A stretch of 64,000 bases of DNA from Thamnaconus septentrionalis (lineage: Eukaryota > Chordata > Actinopteri > Tetraodontiformes > Monacanthidae). Made by a program: the position numbers and the translations under genes. The DNA lies in assembly GCA_009823395.1 (NCBI GenBank), contig CM020502.1, forward strand, positions 3,725,001-3,789,000, in the 5' to 3' direction. Shown one piece after another: positions 26,696-39,124 of the stretch (position 1 is its first letter; each line of letters starts with the position of its first letter). Below the pieces are notes generated by a model. That model was not told where the DNA came from. It worked only from the letters and a program-made list of their open reading frames with translations, and searched no databases.

Positions 26696-26850
26696 GTTGG
26701 TTGGCTGTGGCTCGGTTGCTAAAACGGGTCGTCCAATGACCGAAGGGTGGTTTGAATGCCAGTTCCTTGGCAAGACACTGCAGTGTAAATTACTCCCAAT
26801 GGGCCTGGGAGTGCCTTGTATGGCACTTGGACTGCATATAAAGATAAAGA
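26696..26850 (+). mobile_element. Degenerate tRNA-derived SINE
   Basis: GTGGCTCGGTTGCTAAAACG resembles a tRNA A-box region and GGTTTGAATGCC a B box with one or two changes. The CTTGGCAAGACACTGCAG block that follows is a common fish SINE/LINE motif. No clear TSD is seen. This is a different family from the copies at 6217 and 15476. Confidence 0.5.
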
Positions 26851-28685
26851 TGCAGGGTTTTCAGTTTCAAAAAGGGAGACCAACAAGGAAAAAAACCTGC
26901 ATTCTATTGATTGGCCAGCAGGGGCTACGAAAAATGGCTGCAAAGTCACTGGCTCTCAATGCAGAAAGCAGCACTGAATTCAAACTTGTACAAGCTTGCT
27001 CAAATTTTCTGTCAGTCAAAACTGCTATAAAAAATAGGACCTGATGTCCAGTTTGTCCAATTTGGTGCGATTTCTAGTTAAATTGCCACAAAATTGTGGG
27101 TGGAGCTATGGTTTAGTAGCCAAGCGTAGTTGGCTGACCAGCCAATGGCCAGGCGCTTGCGCACACACTGCACACACGCTCCAATCATTGCCCACACCCA
27201 GTACCACTCACACATCTAAACATGGAATCATACGGTTTCAAAACTGGAACTAGAAACCTAAGACCCTGAAACCAATCTCTGGGCTTCCAGAAGGGTATTT
27301 GCAAACCAATGGGCGATGTCGTGGATGACTTTGTCCATCTTTATATACAGTCAGTGGCGCGACCACAGTCGCCCACTCGTGTGTTAGTGTTCGCAGGTGG
27401 TGGTGGCATTGAAAAACCGCTTTGGGGTACGACAAAGGTGCTGAAAAGCCCACTAGAAGTGCAGGTCGTTAACCATTTACCTCAGAAAAGAAAATGATAA
27501 ATGGCAGGGATTATTTGCTTCAGGAAACCAAGATGGATGATATCAGATGTTTGATCTGGCAAGCTGTGATGCACTTGAACAAAGCCCAGGCTTTTCCTGT
27601 TGTGTGCAACAGGAGTGCTAATAATAAAGTGTGGTCCTGTGGTGAGATTTATTAGAATGTATCTGATACAGATCAGGTTGCAAGTTTGTTCTGTTTTGCG
27701 TTACTTAGATCGTGTGGGTGTGTTTTGGTTTTCTACGCACATATCTGGACTTAAGTGCAGGAGTTTGACAGGTATAAACAGTATCAGTTTCATCCATGTT
27801 GATTACAGATGCTGAAGATCCCAGATATTAAAGCAAATAAGGGGACTAAAGCCTGACTGTTGACAGGTCCTTTCATCCTCATCATCCTTGCCCGCAGAAC
27901 AACAAGACTATTTGTGGCGCTCATCTGACATTTTTCGACGTGACTAAGTTTAGCGACCATGTCAGAAACCTTGTCAACCATCGGGACCAGAGCCCAAGTG
28001 GCAAATGGAATCCACCAGGGCTCATGTGATCAGCACCACATCTCTTATTACGGTCACTACATATGTTTGCACAGTGTTCTTATAGATACAGAAAGTATGT
28101 GTCAAAGCTAATGCAGGAAGCATTTAAAGAACACCATGGTCAACAGAATCAACTATGCCTAAGTAATGTCTGCACTTGCAGTTCATACAATAAAAACAGT
28201 AACAATGACAAGCTCTGACTGACCTGAACAAATTCAAACCACTGAGAAAACATAATTCTGCTAGGTTTTACCAACAAACTGGAAGCATATCATGCAAGTT
28301 ATGACCACGTTTCTAAAAAAAACTTTGATTAGGGAGAATATGTAACGTTTGGAAGCTTTATAAGTAGCAAGGACACAGATACGATAGACCCAAACAATGC
28401 CCAGCAGACACAGCAGGGCAGATTCGGGAAATGGTTTATTCCAACCAAGGTATGGAACTGGAATCAAAACACAGAAAACACAAATGGACAGAAGTTGTTG
28501 CAGGAACTCTTGACACAGGTGTGCACAGACAATCTATCTGGCACACAAGGAAAAGGGTCCCTTCTCTGTGCCCTTTAAATACACGAGGCGGCAACATAAG
28601 GAAAGATAACAAACAAAACAGGAAATAGTTTGTGCTCAGGAGTCGTTTTCACCATCTAACGCTCTCCAATGCACCTGTTGCACAT

Positions 28686-28790
28686 CCTACCAGAGGTTTC
28701 TTAGCACTGTCACCAAGTCCAGTGTTTGACTGACACATATCTGTGAAATTTCCAGAAGTTTCCAAAATGTCCCCACTGGTGTCCCTTACT
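28686..28790 (+). repeat. Direct repeat unit, copy 2
   Basis: Partner of 22825-22930. It keeps AAGTCCAGTGTTTGACTGAC and CCAGAAGTTTCCAAAATGTC unchanged. Confidence 0.85.
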
Positions 28791-30594
28791 TGTGGATGTC
28801 GCAATCAGCCAAATCAGCCAAAAGACGCCGTTCCTATCTCCACAGCAGCCACCCCGGCATATTACCCTTTACTGCCAACGGAAAGAAACTCTAAATGTGA
28901 TGAACGGGACGGCTGAGGAAACGGGGGCGCATCGCTGGACTCAAAATTAGATCTGCATTGTTCCGGGTCAGACTGTCTGCGCCGCATCCACCTGGTGCCG
29001 CCTTCAACGAGCAATTGCTACAAGTGACGGACTCGGTTAGCATGCAAGACGCGTGCGTGCGCGTGCGGAAAGCACGTGCCTGTTGCAATCACATGGTGGT
29101 ATGCGCCTTCGCATTTTTAATGCACGTCATAAATAACCTCGGTGCTGCAGTGGAGTTTTGTCTTGCGTGTATAAACAGGGGGGGTATCGTTGTGAGCGTC
29201 GGCAAGTTAGCGTGCTTGGCATGTTAGCTGCTGCCAGCTTTTATTTCCGTCTTTTTTCCTAAACCGCTACCGTCATTGAGCTGCTGTGGGTCGCCGAGGC
29301 ACGGTGCCCGTGGCAAAATGAGGGGGATCAGCGTCAGACAGCAGCTGTCATTAGTCGGGCGCAGCCGTCGAGCACCCTCAGGGTTATGGCTCAGGTAGTT
29401 CCAGCTGTTCGTTTCGGGGCCGTGATGATGATGTTGATGAGAGGTTGGCAGAGAAAAACAGAGGTGGAGAGGACATTTTCCGTTTCAGGCAGATGACCTC
29501 CCGCCCCTAATGTAAGGGCAGCTTCACACCTGTAGTCTGGTAGACTCTCTGCGATTGGGGGAGGAGTTAAGTGGCAACGTTTTATTAATTTGGCTCCGTG
29601 AGCATTCACATCGCAATTTGTCAGACACTGTTGTTGTGCCACACGTGAATTTCCTTGTCCCACAATACCTCTTGTTTTGGGTTACTGCCTTTATTTGGGT
29701 CGCATTGCAGTCACACCTACGGCAGCTCGAAACCGGGGTGCACTCGGAAGTGAACCTATGCACTCGATGGGATGAGCATTCACTCCATTGCAAAACAAAC
29801 CAGACTTTTTGACGGTGCCCTCCAGGTTTAATTTTAATCAAAGGTTGAGATGCAACTGCAAAGACAAAAGGAAAAGTCAGGATCCGTTCGTGGTTTCTGC
29901 CACCTGAAAGGCATTGAAAACTGAAAACCTCACCACGGTGGCCTCACAGTTTGTTCTAGGGTGGGAACTCGATTTAATCTTGTATATGGCATAGAAAAGA
30001 TGTAAAACGAAAAGAACCACAAATGTATAACGTTTTTTGCTGCACAAAGTGGACCATGCCGGTAAAGCATCAGCGCATCGGAACTGAGGCTTCAGTTTGC
30101 AGTGACCAACTCTAAATTCAGACCAATTATTTTCTGCATTTTGTTCGATAGAAGCGTGTGAGAGAATGTAGCGGTGCCGGCTTTGTGAAAATATAATCAC
30201 TTTTTACCTACCTACACAGAATGGGTGCGAAGGAAGTGTGCAGTTATCTAACCCATGGCAGTCAGTCTCTGGTTAATGGCAAAAAGTCCTTTTTTTTAAA
30301 AAAAGAAAGCCATCTGGTGTGGTTTTAGAAACAATGTAGCGTTAAAATAGAACAAAGATTGTGCTGTATTGTACAAGGTGATATTGGTGTGGCTGATTCC
30401 TATTGTCTGCTCTGTTTCTGACGTGCCACATATCAGCGTTGATCAGTGCCTCCACACCAAAGTGATCAAAGTGGCGAAGTGATTCACGTGGAGTAGCAAA
30501 CTTTTGCTGCATAGTGTCACTGCACACACTTGCGAGTGGTCTGAACAGCACAAATGGAGGAGTGTTTACTTCCGCCTACTACCTCTCAGTCTTT

Positions 30595-30613
30595 CTCTCT
30601 CTCTCTCTCTCTC
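30595..30613. repeat. (CT)n microsatellite
   Basis: Nine CT units. Confidence 0.8.
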
Positions 30614-31098
30614 GAAGTCAAACACAAAGCCACTCAGTCCTACATTAACAGAGCAGATGCGGTACAGTCAGAGGCCATATTCAAGCTTGAAACGTGAAAA
30701 CTTGTGTGAGTTGAGTGCGTGACACTTCTGGTGACGTAACACTGCGCTGCAGTATTGCAGGTTTGGCAACAGGTGCAAGTTGCTAAATTTTTAAAATGAA
30801 AGTAAAAGAAACATTTAAGAATAATTGCAGGGGAAAAAAAGAGCATGGACCCAACAAATTGTATCTCTCCTCTTTATGGAACAGTTCTCTGTCTAGATAG
30901 TTGCGTGTGAGAATCCCGGCAGTTTGTGTTCAGCCAATCTGGCGGTGTCTTCTCCGCGTCTACACGTCTAAATGCATCGAACTGCTGCCATGTGACTAGC
31001 TGGCTAGCTAGTAACTGAACATTGCTCTTAATAAAGTGGTCGGTCAGTGCATTTAACCTACGCATGTGGAGAAGAGCCTCGGCGTGTTTCATCTGTAG

Positions 31099-31307
31099 GG
31101 TGAACGCTTGCATGCTCAAAAAACCAACAACGAAGAAGAAAGTGGACAAGGTATCCAGGGCCACCGTAGTTCACTGGAAAGCTCAGGAGAGGGAAGGTAT
31201 GGAGTCCCAAAAGGGATCTAAGTGAAAGAGCACTGCAATCTAAAGTGTAACCATGATGTTGCTGTTTCTTCCTAAAAATCTCCAAATATCAAACGCTTAA
31301 CCTTTAA
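31099..31307 (+). mobile_element. MITE family A, right-half fragment
   Basis: From GTGAACGCTTGC through GACAAGGTATCCAG and GGCCACCGTAGTTCACTGG to a terminal CTTAACCTTTAA, it matches the right half of 57612-58113. Confidence 0.75.
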
Positions 31308-33303
31308 AGAGAACAAACACGGTGCGACAGTGACGACAACGACGATGCAAAATGTGAAACAAAAATCATGAAAACAACAAAAATCAAGGGCCATTTAAAA
31401 TATATAATGAGCGAATGCACACACAGTTCAGGACTACAGCGACCCGAGTAGTGGCAACGGTTTATTTTGAGCCTGCATGACTCATGCAGACTCAAAACAA
31501 GGCAGGGTGTGAAACGACTTCTTCGGCGCTCGGCACAGGCAGAGCACATCGGTGGAAGGAGCGTGGGAGGGATTTGGAGATGGAGCGTAGTAGGCCGCCG
31601 GTGTGGAAATCTGCTTCGTCTATCTCTCGTAAAAAGCCGGCGTTGTTTGCAGATGAGGCCCAAAGTCTCTCTCAGGGTCGACAAGGAGAAAGTGGAATGT
31701 GAGGCCCGGCATCTGACAAACCTCGTAAAAACACTGCCTAGAAATGATCAAACCAGGTTTGGCGCACACGGAACACCATCAAGGACTGTTTCCCTACACG
31801 GCCGACTGCAGAGAATCAACGCGTGTTTCATGATTTTTGGTAAAATATCTTAAAAATACAACCATTCCAGGTGGGCCTCCTTCATTTGTTCCTTATTAAA
31901 TATTTGAATCACAGACAGACGACGTTAATGAAAGGAGCATCTATCCAGTAACAACATACATCTTTTGGTGTTGTTTGTCACTGAGGCTATGAAAGTGTGA
32001 ATGTTTTTGTACCACTGAGCGGACTGCGTCCCCCATGTCACTTGATTTCCCTTGTTGCCAGCAACACTGCAAGAAATTCAGCGTTTCCATCGCCTTTTCT
32101 CCTTCCCATTGCCTTTCCTGAAGCTGGTTATTTTTATTTGGTCCCAATAAAGTTCTTATTTCTATGGATTACACAGTATATATGAGCCCTGGGGTTATTT
32201 TATGAGAGCCAGGGGAGCTGTTCAATGCTCCCATCGCTGAATGACTTTGCATTTTGGCGTTGTCATCAGTGATGGGGGAAACGCTTAAAAATAAAAATCC
32301 TTTAAAAATTGTAAATGTAAAACACTTCTGTTTTGTGTTGTGGTGCAAAAAATTAACAGTTACCATGTGAATCTAAGGCATAATTTAAGATTTAGTCATA
32401 GACTTACTCAAGTTTTGAATTCGCTGCAACTGAACAAACCTTTTACTTTTAAATTTATTTCATTCATATTTGTTTTAAAGCCTCAAACATTCATTGAAAA
32501 ACGCTTGTCAGCTTTACCTACTTAATATACTTAAAAAATGACGCTGTGTCTTAATGCAACATTGAGATCCACTAAACTTATTGTAGACCCAAAGCATTAG
32601 TATTGTTCTTTAAGGATTGTTTTTTTATAATAAATTCTACAGGAACTAATAATATAAACAAAAACAAAATTCACTCATTATTGTGTTATCTTTCTGGTGT
32701 TTCTGGTCACAGTTGTTAGATACTTTCGGAATCTTGGATTTAAAAAGAAAACAGAAAAGGGAAAAGTCAGCATTACTCTGCTGCTATTGTTAACATGTCA
32801 AAAAATTTGGTTTGGTCATGATTAAGGCGGATGACAGCAGATCATGTATGTCTTCACAGCTGTGACAGCTGTTGGATCGCATGGTTTTAAAAAATATTTT
32901 ATGCTGCATTCTAACAAACTGCCAAACTATAACAACAACAAAAAGAAAATGTGTCACGCTCGGCTTTGCTTTGTTGAGTTTTCCACTCTAGCTCTCGCAC
33001 TCATGCCAGCTGCTGAACGTAGCAGCTCCATATTCAGTTAAACCTGACCTCATTTGCATGCTGCATGCTACATTCCCACAAACGGCAAGGGGGAATTGCG
33101 TGTTTACTTGTTGCTTGTGCTAATAAATTGCCTTTTTCTCTGGAGTCCATTCAAATTGATACAAGTTAATTAGACTTGTCTAAACTCACTCTCTGCCACA
33201 AGAGTAAATAAATAGATTGAGTATGTATGCTGAGCCAGGGCGCACGATGTCACGTGCCAGGTTGCTAACACACATTTTGTCTTTCTTGTCTCCTCTCCTC
33301 CAG

Positions 33304-34237
33304 TTCATTGCCTTTGCCTCTTTGTTCTTCATTCTCGTCTCCATCACCACCTTCTGCCTGGAGACTCATGAGGCATTTAACACCATCATCAACAAGACTG
33401 ACTTGATGCGGAACAGCAGTCTGCCGGACCCGGGCCCTCAGTATGAGATAGAAACTGACCCGGCACTCACGTACGTGGAGGGCGTCTGCGTCTTCTGGTT
33501 CACCATTGAGTTCCTGGTGCGCGTGACCTTCTGCCCGGTCAAGTTGGAGTTTGTTAAGAGTCTTCTGAACATCATCGACTTTGTGGCAATTTTGCCCTTC
33601 TACCTGGAAGTGGGACTGAGTGGTCTTTCTTCAAAGGCTGCCAAGGATGTGTTGGGTTTCCTCAGGGTGGTGCGCTTTGTTCGCATCCTGCGTATCTTCA
33701 AGCTAACGCGCCATTTCGTGGGGCTACGGGTGCTGGGCCACACTTTGCGGGCCAGCACCAACGAATTCCTGCTGCTCATTATCTTCCTCGCTTTGGGGGT
33801 GCTAATTTTTGCAACCATGATCTACTATGCCGAAAGAATCGGCGCCAAGCCCAATGACCCCACTGCGAGCCTTCACACCAAGTTCAAGAATATCCCCATT
33901 GGCTTCTGGTGGGCCGTGGTAACCATGACAACGTTGGGCTACGGAGACATGTATCCAGAGACTTGGTCGGGCATGGTTGTGGGCGCACTGTGCGCCTTGG
34001 CTGGCGTGCTGACGATAGCCATGCCCGTGCCTGTTATTGTCAATAACTTTGGAATGTACTACTCTCTCGCCATGGCCAAGCAGAAGCTGCCCAAAAAGAG
34101 GAAGAAACACATCCCCCAGGTGGTGCAGGGAGGATCCCCTACCTACTACAAGGCTGATCTCAACACCACCTGCAACAGCACCCAAGGAGACCTTTGCCAC
34201 ATTAAAGGGACCCGGGTACTAGAACGCAACCGCTCAG
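33304..34237 (+). CDS. kcnc2: kcnc2 exon 2: Kv3.2 channel transmembrane core (S1-S6, pore)
   Basis: This exon encodes 311 residues plus one base of a split valine codon. It forms the membrane part of a Kv3 delayed rectifier, the fast K+ channel that supports high-frequency neuronal firing. Numbering from the first exon residue (F1): S1 is about 1-19, with two N-glycosylation sequons in the S1-S2 loop (NKT 30, NSS 37). S2 is 57-77 and S3 84-103. The S4 sensor has R121, R124, R127, R130, K133 and R136. S5 is 154-175, the selectivity filter TLGYGD is 210-215, and S6 carries PVP at 241-243. The acceptor follows a strong pyrimidine tract (AG 33302-33303), and the donor is G|GTGAGT. The identification as Kv3.2 rather than Kv3.1, 3.3 or 3.4 rests on [16 protein letters not shown] after S1 and CNSTQGD...LERNRS after S6, as I recall mammalian KCNC2. 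The open frame continues upstream to 33217, but that part is intronic. The T1 domain exon is missing from the window. Confidence 0.97.
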
Positions 34238-35985
34238 GTGAGTCCACGTGGCAGCGTGACACTGAACCAGCATGAAAGAGCAGCAAAGACACCGCAGTAA
34301 TGGTGCCGCCAATGGTAAAACGCACACAGCGACAGTGACACGAGTTCACCAGAGACCTAATATGAGGTAGGATGGCGTGACAATTTGACAGACTCCATCT
34401 TGAGACTGGAAAAGGACACGCAAGAGCAGCTCCCCACAGGAGTTCTTGTGCCTTGCAGCCTTTGTCAGTGGAGGAGCAGTGATGAGGAAGGCAGGCAACA
34501 CAAAAAGCACTGAGAGGAGGAGATGATGGTGTGAAAATGCTCCTGCTGAGAAGAAATAAGAGCTGAGTGCTGAGTGTCCAAGACTGGGTTTTTTCTATCT
34601 GGTATTGCTCATTTGTTGTTCAGACCATAGGTGGCTGTTTCTCCCCTCTGGGCTCCAGTCAGTAATTTACATCTAATATTGATGGAAATTAGTGTCGACA
34701 GCCAGATACTCATTTCCTTTGAATTCCAGGAGCAGCCATTCCTAAGGGGAGGTTCACGCTCTGGGTCCTTCACAGTCAGTTTGTTTATTGGGTCTTAACA
34801 TTTATTTTGCGCGGAATAATTCATGTCTCAGATGACTGCACAGCAGAATCAATCTGTAATATTGCCCGTGTTTTTCCTCAGAGGTCGTTGAAATTACGCG
34901 TCCGCAAGGTTATGTGTCTCCTCCATGTCCATGAAATTTGCCTTTACGACATGAAAGGACACACGTTAGAAAAAAACAAATCACCTAATGCCCAACCATG
35001 CCAGGGTCTCCATTTGTGGGGTAATTCCCTTAAAACAAAACCTTTTTATTGTAAGACCTTAGTGGCATCTCAGTGGAAAAAATTGATTCGCTTAATTTTG
35101 AATATTGAAATAAATTTAGCATAGCATGAGGTTATCATTACTGGCCTGCTTTTGTTTTCCTCACAAACAAATTCCTGATGTTCAAGGAAGGACAAAATCA
35201 CCCACTAGCCAGACAATAGTGCAGTAGGACTTGGGGGGGCTACAATTGGTGCAATTATGGACCTCTGTGACTGCCATCAAAAACTGAGGAAGAGTTAATG
35301 ATAATTTATTCAACCTAGATAACATTAGTTTGTGTCCAAAGTACCTGCAGATTAACTTAAGACCTGGCACACATCGTCTGGACTGCTTGGCACAGGCCCC
35401 TTATTTGCTTATGATCTATGATGATGACACATGATGACATAATCCTCACATTTCAAGTCTTTCTTGTAATATTAAAAAAAAAAAAAAAAAACACACACAA
35501 ATAAATTGGTGATGTTGTGTGTGATGGCATATTTATTGAGGTAGGAGTTTTTGTTTTGAATTCAACTTGGTCTCAAGACATCCCTTTCCACTGTATCCTA
35601 TGTTTCATGTCATAGTGAAAGCCTTCAGGTCTGACCTGACCTGAATAAAGAAATTGTCTTGTCTTCTAGAATTCATTGTTAAAATATTATGCTGTGCTGC
35701 CGCACAGAAATGTGAATGACATTAAAGTTGCATGAAGTTAAAAGCCAGACTGGAATGGAGTGCTTAAAGTAGAGTATCGCTGAGTGGAGTTATTGGCTAA
35801 AATATGCATGACTGTCATATTGTCTAATGATGTAGTGAGTCTGTTAAAATAAAGCTTCAACAGTAATGTAAACTGAAATCTTTCAGTTTTATTAGAGGCT
35901 GTACGTTCAAATACTGAACGCTTTTGTTTGGCGGGAACTGAAACTGCGTGTTGCCTGAAAACCTACCCTGTTTCCGCCGCCGCAG
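34238..35985 (+). other. kcnc2: kcnc2 intron 2 (1748 bp, phase 1)
   Basis: Bounded by G|GTGAGT and CCGCAG|TG. Apart from an A-run at about 35473-35490, I see no recognisable element. Read-through from exon 2 would add [12 protein letters not shown] and stop at 34275. Confidence 0.9.
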
Positions 35986-36156
35986 TGCTGTCTGCCGACT
36001 GCAGCGGTGGTAGCGACCTGACCATGTCTCCGGAGGAGAGGGTCCCCATGCGACGGTCCAGCACCCGCGAGCAGGACCGTCTCAGCGGCGGAACGTGTTT
36101 CTTGCTGGCTGCCAGCGACTATTCGTGCCCTACAGATGGAGGGCTGAGGAAAACAG
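35986..36156 (+). CDS. kcnc2: kcnc2 exon 3: proximal cytoplasmic C-terminus
   Basis: The exon begins two bases into the split valine codon, encodes 56 full codons and leaves one base for a split glycine. The peptide opens LSADCSGG and contains [15 protein letters not shown], then [11 protein letters not shown], and ends GGLRKT. This matches the Kv3.2 region with the pattern S-P-P-E-R...RRSSTR...CFLL...DY.C...GG.RK. Kv3.4 has a similar stretch, so this exon alone would be less decisive. RRSS and RRSST are basophilic-kinase-like sites, an inference from motif only. The acceptor CCGCCGCCGCAG and donor CAG|GTAACG are both GT-AG, and the phase agrees with exons 2 and 4. If the downstream intron were retained, translation would add GNGTSV and stop at once. 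Confidence 0.95.
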
Positions 36157-38393
36157 GTAACGGCACCAGTGTCTGAGTATTTGAGTACAAACAATGTGGA
36201 AAAATGAACGTGATTTGACTCTGATTCAGATTCAGATTCAGAATGACTTCAATGAGAGTGATGAAGAATGACTCTGCAGGTCATTTTCCTGCCAGAAACA
36301 ACCGGCTTACAAGTCAGGCTTGCAGTCGCGCATCCTCTTGGGCTCCTGAGTCGTCACTTAAAAGCCCAGTGTATATTATATTTAGTGGCGAACTCTAATC
36401 CTGGTTTGCCCACGTCCGATTTCAGCGTGAAGTATCTTCTCATGCCAGCTCCTATTTCTGGGTAAAATCTCTAAAATCACCTTTGTCCAACTAAAACATG
36501 AATTGTATGAATATTTACAAATAAATCTTTAATATTTATTTATTATTATTTTGCGGCAATAAATATCTCTAAATGTTATATACTGGGCACAAGCTTAGGG
36601 AGGCCAAAATGTTCATAAGTACGTGTAACGTATTACCTGAAAAAAAGAAATGACAAGACCGTAGGAATGTGTTGAATATATTTTTGCTGTGAATAGTGCA
36701 GACAATGCTCTAGACCTTTAAGTCTCGGACATCGGTCAGAATTCTTATCCGCTGGTCCATGTCCTTAGCATCCAGGACTCCATCCTCCGTGGAGAGTGGA
36801 GGGCTGTTTGTTCAGGCCTAGTCAGCTCAGGTAAAGCAACCTGTGGCTCTCTGCAGCGACACGCCGCGCAACTTCCCAGACAATTCTGAGTGTCAACCCC
36901 ATGCCAGCTGACTCAGAACTGTGGCTTCCCTCACAATTTATTCGTGTTTCCTTTCCTCCTGGAAACACCCGAATAAATTCCCCCGACAGCCGTCTCTCAG
37001 CTTTCACTTCGGTATTGTTGAGATCCATGACAAATTCATGTGAAAAGATTTGATTTTTTTCATTTGTAAGTTTAAAAGTAGCAGTTTGTTTGTTTTTTGT
37101 TGTTTTGGAGCACCGTGGAAGCTTTTGTAAGCCCAGGAGTTGGACTGTAAGTGTCAGTCATAACTGAACTGATCTCCTATGAAACATTCCGCACCCTAAG
37201 GAATCTTAATGTTGACAGCAAACTTAGATGAAGTGAAGCATTAGTATTCACTTAGTCATTTTAAGTATGCATCAAAGCAAATGTAAAGAAAAAAAATATG
37301 ATTTCATTTTTTTTTTTTTTTAAAAAACCTGCTCTCCTGCTCTATGAGCCTCAAGAAGGCAGCAGACAGACAGACAGAAACCTCCAGACTAAACTCAATA
37401 TTTCATGCAGCGAATTTGAATGCCATTTATGAATGAAGAACTCAGATCTTTAAGAGTTGACAGATTGAAACTTTCCCAAAATTCCTCTTCATAAATTTTA
37501 CATTTTAGGAGATAGATTCTATCAGGCTCTGCGCGGCTGTCATCGTGAAACTTTGTTCTGAAAACATGCAGGCGGGTCAGTCGGCAAAATAAAGCAGACA
37601 GTCTGCCAGTCGGTCGTCAGCCTCCGTCTTGTTGTGATGCGTCAGCGGAAAGGTCACATCTGGAAAAGGCCCCGACCTTCCAAAAGACTTTGCCCCGACC
37701 TAAAGGTCACCACTCGCCTCTAATGCGCAAATGCAAAAGCAGCAAAGGTCACAACCAAAATATTGAAAGTGAAGGGGGAATTAGTTCAGCCAGCGGATGA
37801 CGTTTTCCACAAAAAAACCATGAGACAATTTTTTTTTTTCAAAATTCCGCCATGCTTTGGACCACATTAAAACAACTGTTAAAATCCATGCGAGGCCTGC
37901 AGCACATTTTTCACTTTAATTCCTCCGTTTGATCTCGAGCATCTCGAGGCACATTGACCGCTCTAGCCAAGCCTCGGCTAATTGCCTTCTGTCACAACTT
38001 AACTGCGTCTCCAGAAGGCAAAAAGCAAAGCACTGCGTGCCGCTCACTGCTCTATAAATAGAAACGGTAGGCAGTCAAATCAATCGCTTTGCATCGCTAA
38101 AGAACAATGACAAAACCTGCTCTTATTTTGAAAATCAAATGTAGCTGTTGATGGTGATGAGACCAACAGGTTCAGACCCCAAAAGCGAGCAGGTTCAGGT
38201 TCTCTCAGGAGAACATCGTGATGGTCCTCCTCCCAGTGGAGGCCGTCGTGTTTTCTTCCACGGAGGCGGCCGAACAGCTGCGCTCTCGTCCCCGCTGCTT
38301 TAGCACGCGTTTGCAATGCATAATGCATAGATCATCTCGTCCCTGCTACCTGTTGGCACGGAACCGGGCTAGCCTGGCAGTGCGCTGAACAGC

Positions 38394-38799
38394 TTCTTAA
38401 ACAGGGGTGGGCAAACTTTTTGACTGGTGGGCCACAATTGGGTTCTCAAATTTGACAGAGGGGCCGGAGCAGCAGCAGCAGCAGATGGATGGAGTGTTTT
38501 GGTGACCCACCTCATAGGAGAGAAAATATATCATGGGATATGTAGAAAACATTGGGTTCAATGTCTACTGAAAATGAACAAAAACGTTACAATAAAATAA
38601 TATATGTTAAAACCCTACGGTATTTAGCTCTTTATTGACATAACGCTTAAAACACTGAAAAATTGGATGCTATTTTAGTAGCTATTTTATTACTTGCTTC
38701 CTATTAATATAATTTCCTCAAGTTCGGCAGGCCGGATTAAAAAGTTTAATAGGCCTCATATGGCCCCCAGGCCGTAGTTTGCCCATGCCTGTTCTAAAG
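38394..38799. mobile_element. hAT-type MITE, about 390 bp
   Basis: The element spans 38402-38791, with ends CAGGGGTGGGCAAACT and AGTTTGCCCATGCCTG, inverted with two mismatches. The 8-bp flanks TTCTTAAA and TTCTAAAG look like a diverged duplication. The interior has GTGGGCCACAA and GGCCCCCAGGCC blocks common in this family. No transposase is present. Confidence 0.8.
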
Positions 38800-39124
38800 C
38801 GAACGACCATCCTCTTCCTCTAGTTCAGGGTTGGCACAAGCAGCGAGGCCGCGTTCCCATTGGCTGTTCCTCATCAAGTGTTCACAGCAGCTAATTGGCA
38901 TGCTCCATTAATGACCTGCCCTGCTTTGGCCTGCTCGTGTATTCTGCAAAGTGACCTGATGCAAATTTAGTGATGTGTGCTGCAGCGTTATGTTGTATCG
39001 ATAGTGCCGATTCCCTGATACTGTGTGTCATTTTTACTTTTGCCTCATTGCCATCATCAGTATGTATTCATTGCAGCCTGAGTTATGCGCACACACAGCA
39101 ACTTACTTGGATTCATGACTGATG

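Larger units (their letters stand above)
1..33303 (+). other. kcnc2: Presumed kcnc2 intron 1 (3' part), over 33 kb
   Basis: Everything left of exon 2 is interpreted as intron 1, because exon 2 starts at the usual Kv3 boundary just before S1 and no frame upstream shows the T1 signature (NVGGTRHETY) or a Kv3 start. I find no other gene here. The segments 927-3750, 4270-6200, 6610-11440, 11480-13730, 13945-15460, 15865-19525, 21230-22820, 22935-23790, 25170-26690, 26850-28680 and 28795-31095 hold nothing I can assign beyond short simple repeats and the items listed separately. The same is true of 31310-33300. Intron status is inference: a transcript or exon 1 placement would settle it. Confidence 0.75.

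Noticed and set aside
26586..27044. 152-codon + strand frame
   Set aside because: It crosses a degenerate SINE and starts with a non-ATG codon upstream. No family resemblance.
29516..29820. Possible second Harbinger MITE (TAAGGGCAGCTTCACACCTG)
   Set aside because: The left end looks right, but I found no matching inverted right end or TAA duplication within 400 bases.
33600..34200. Long minus-strand open frames opposite kcnc2 exon 2
   Set aside because: They are shadows of the strongly biased Kv3 coding sequence on the + strand, with no independent homology.
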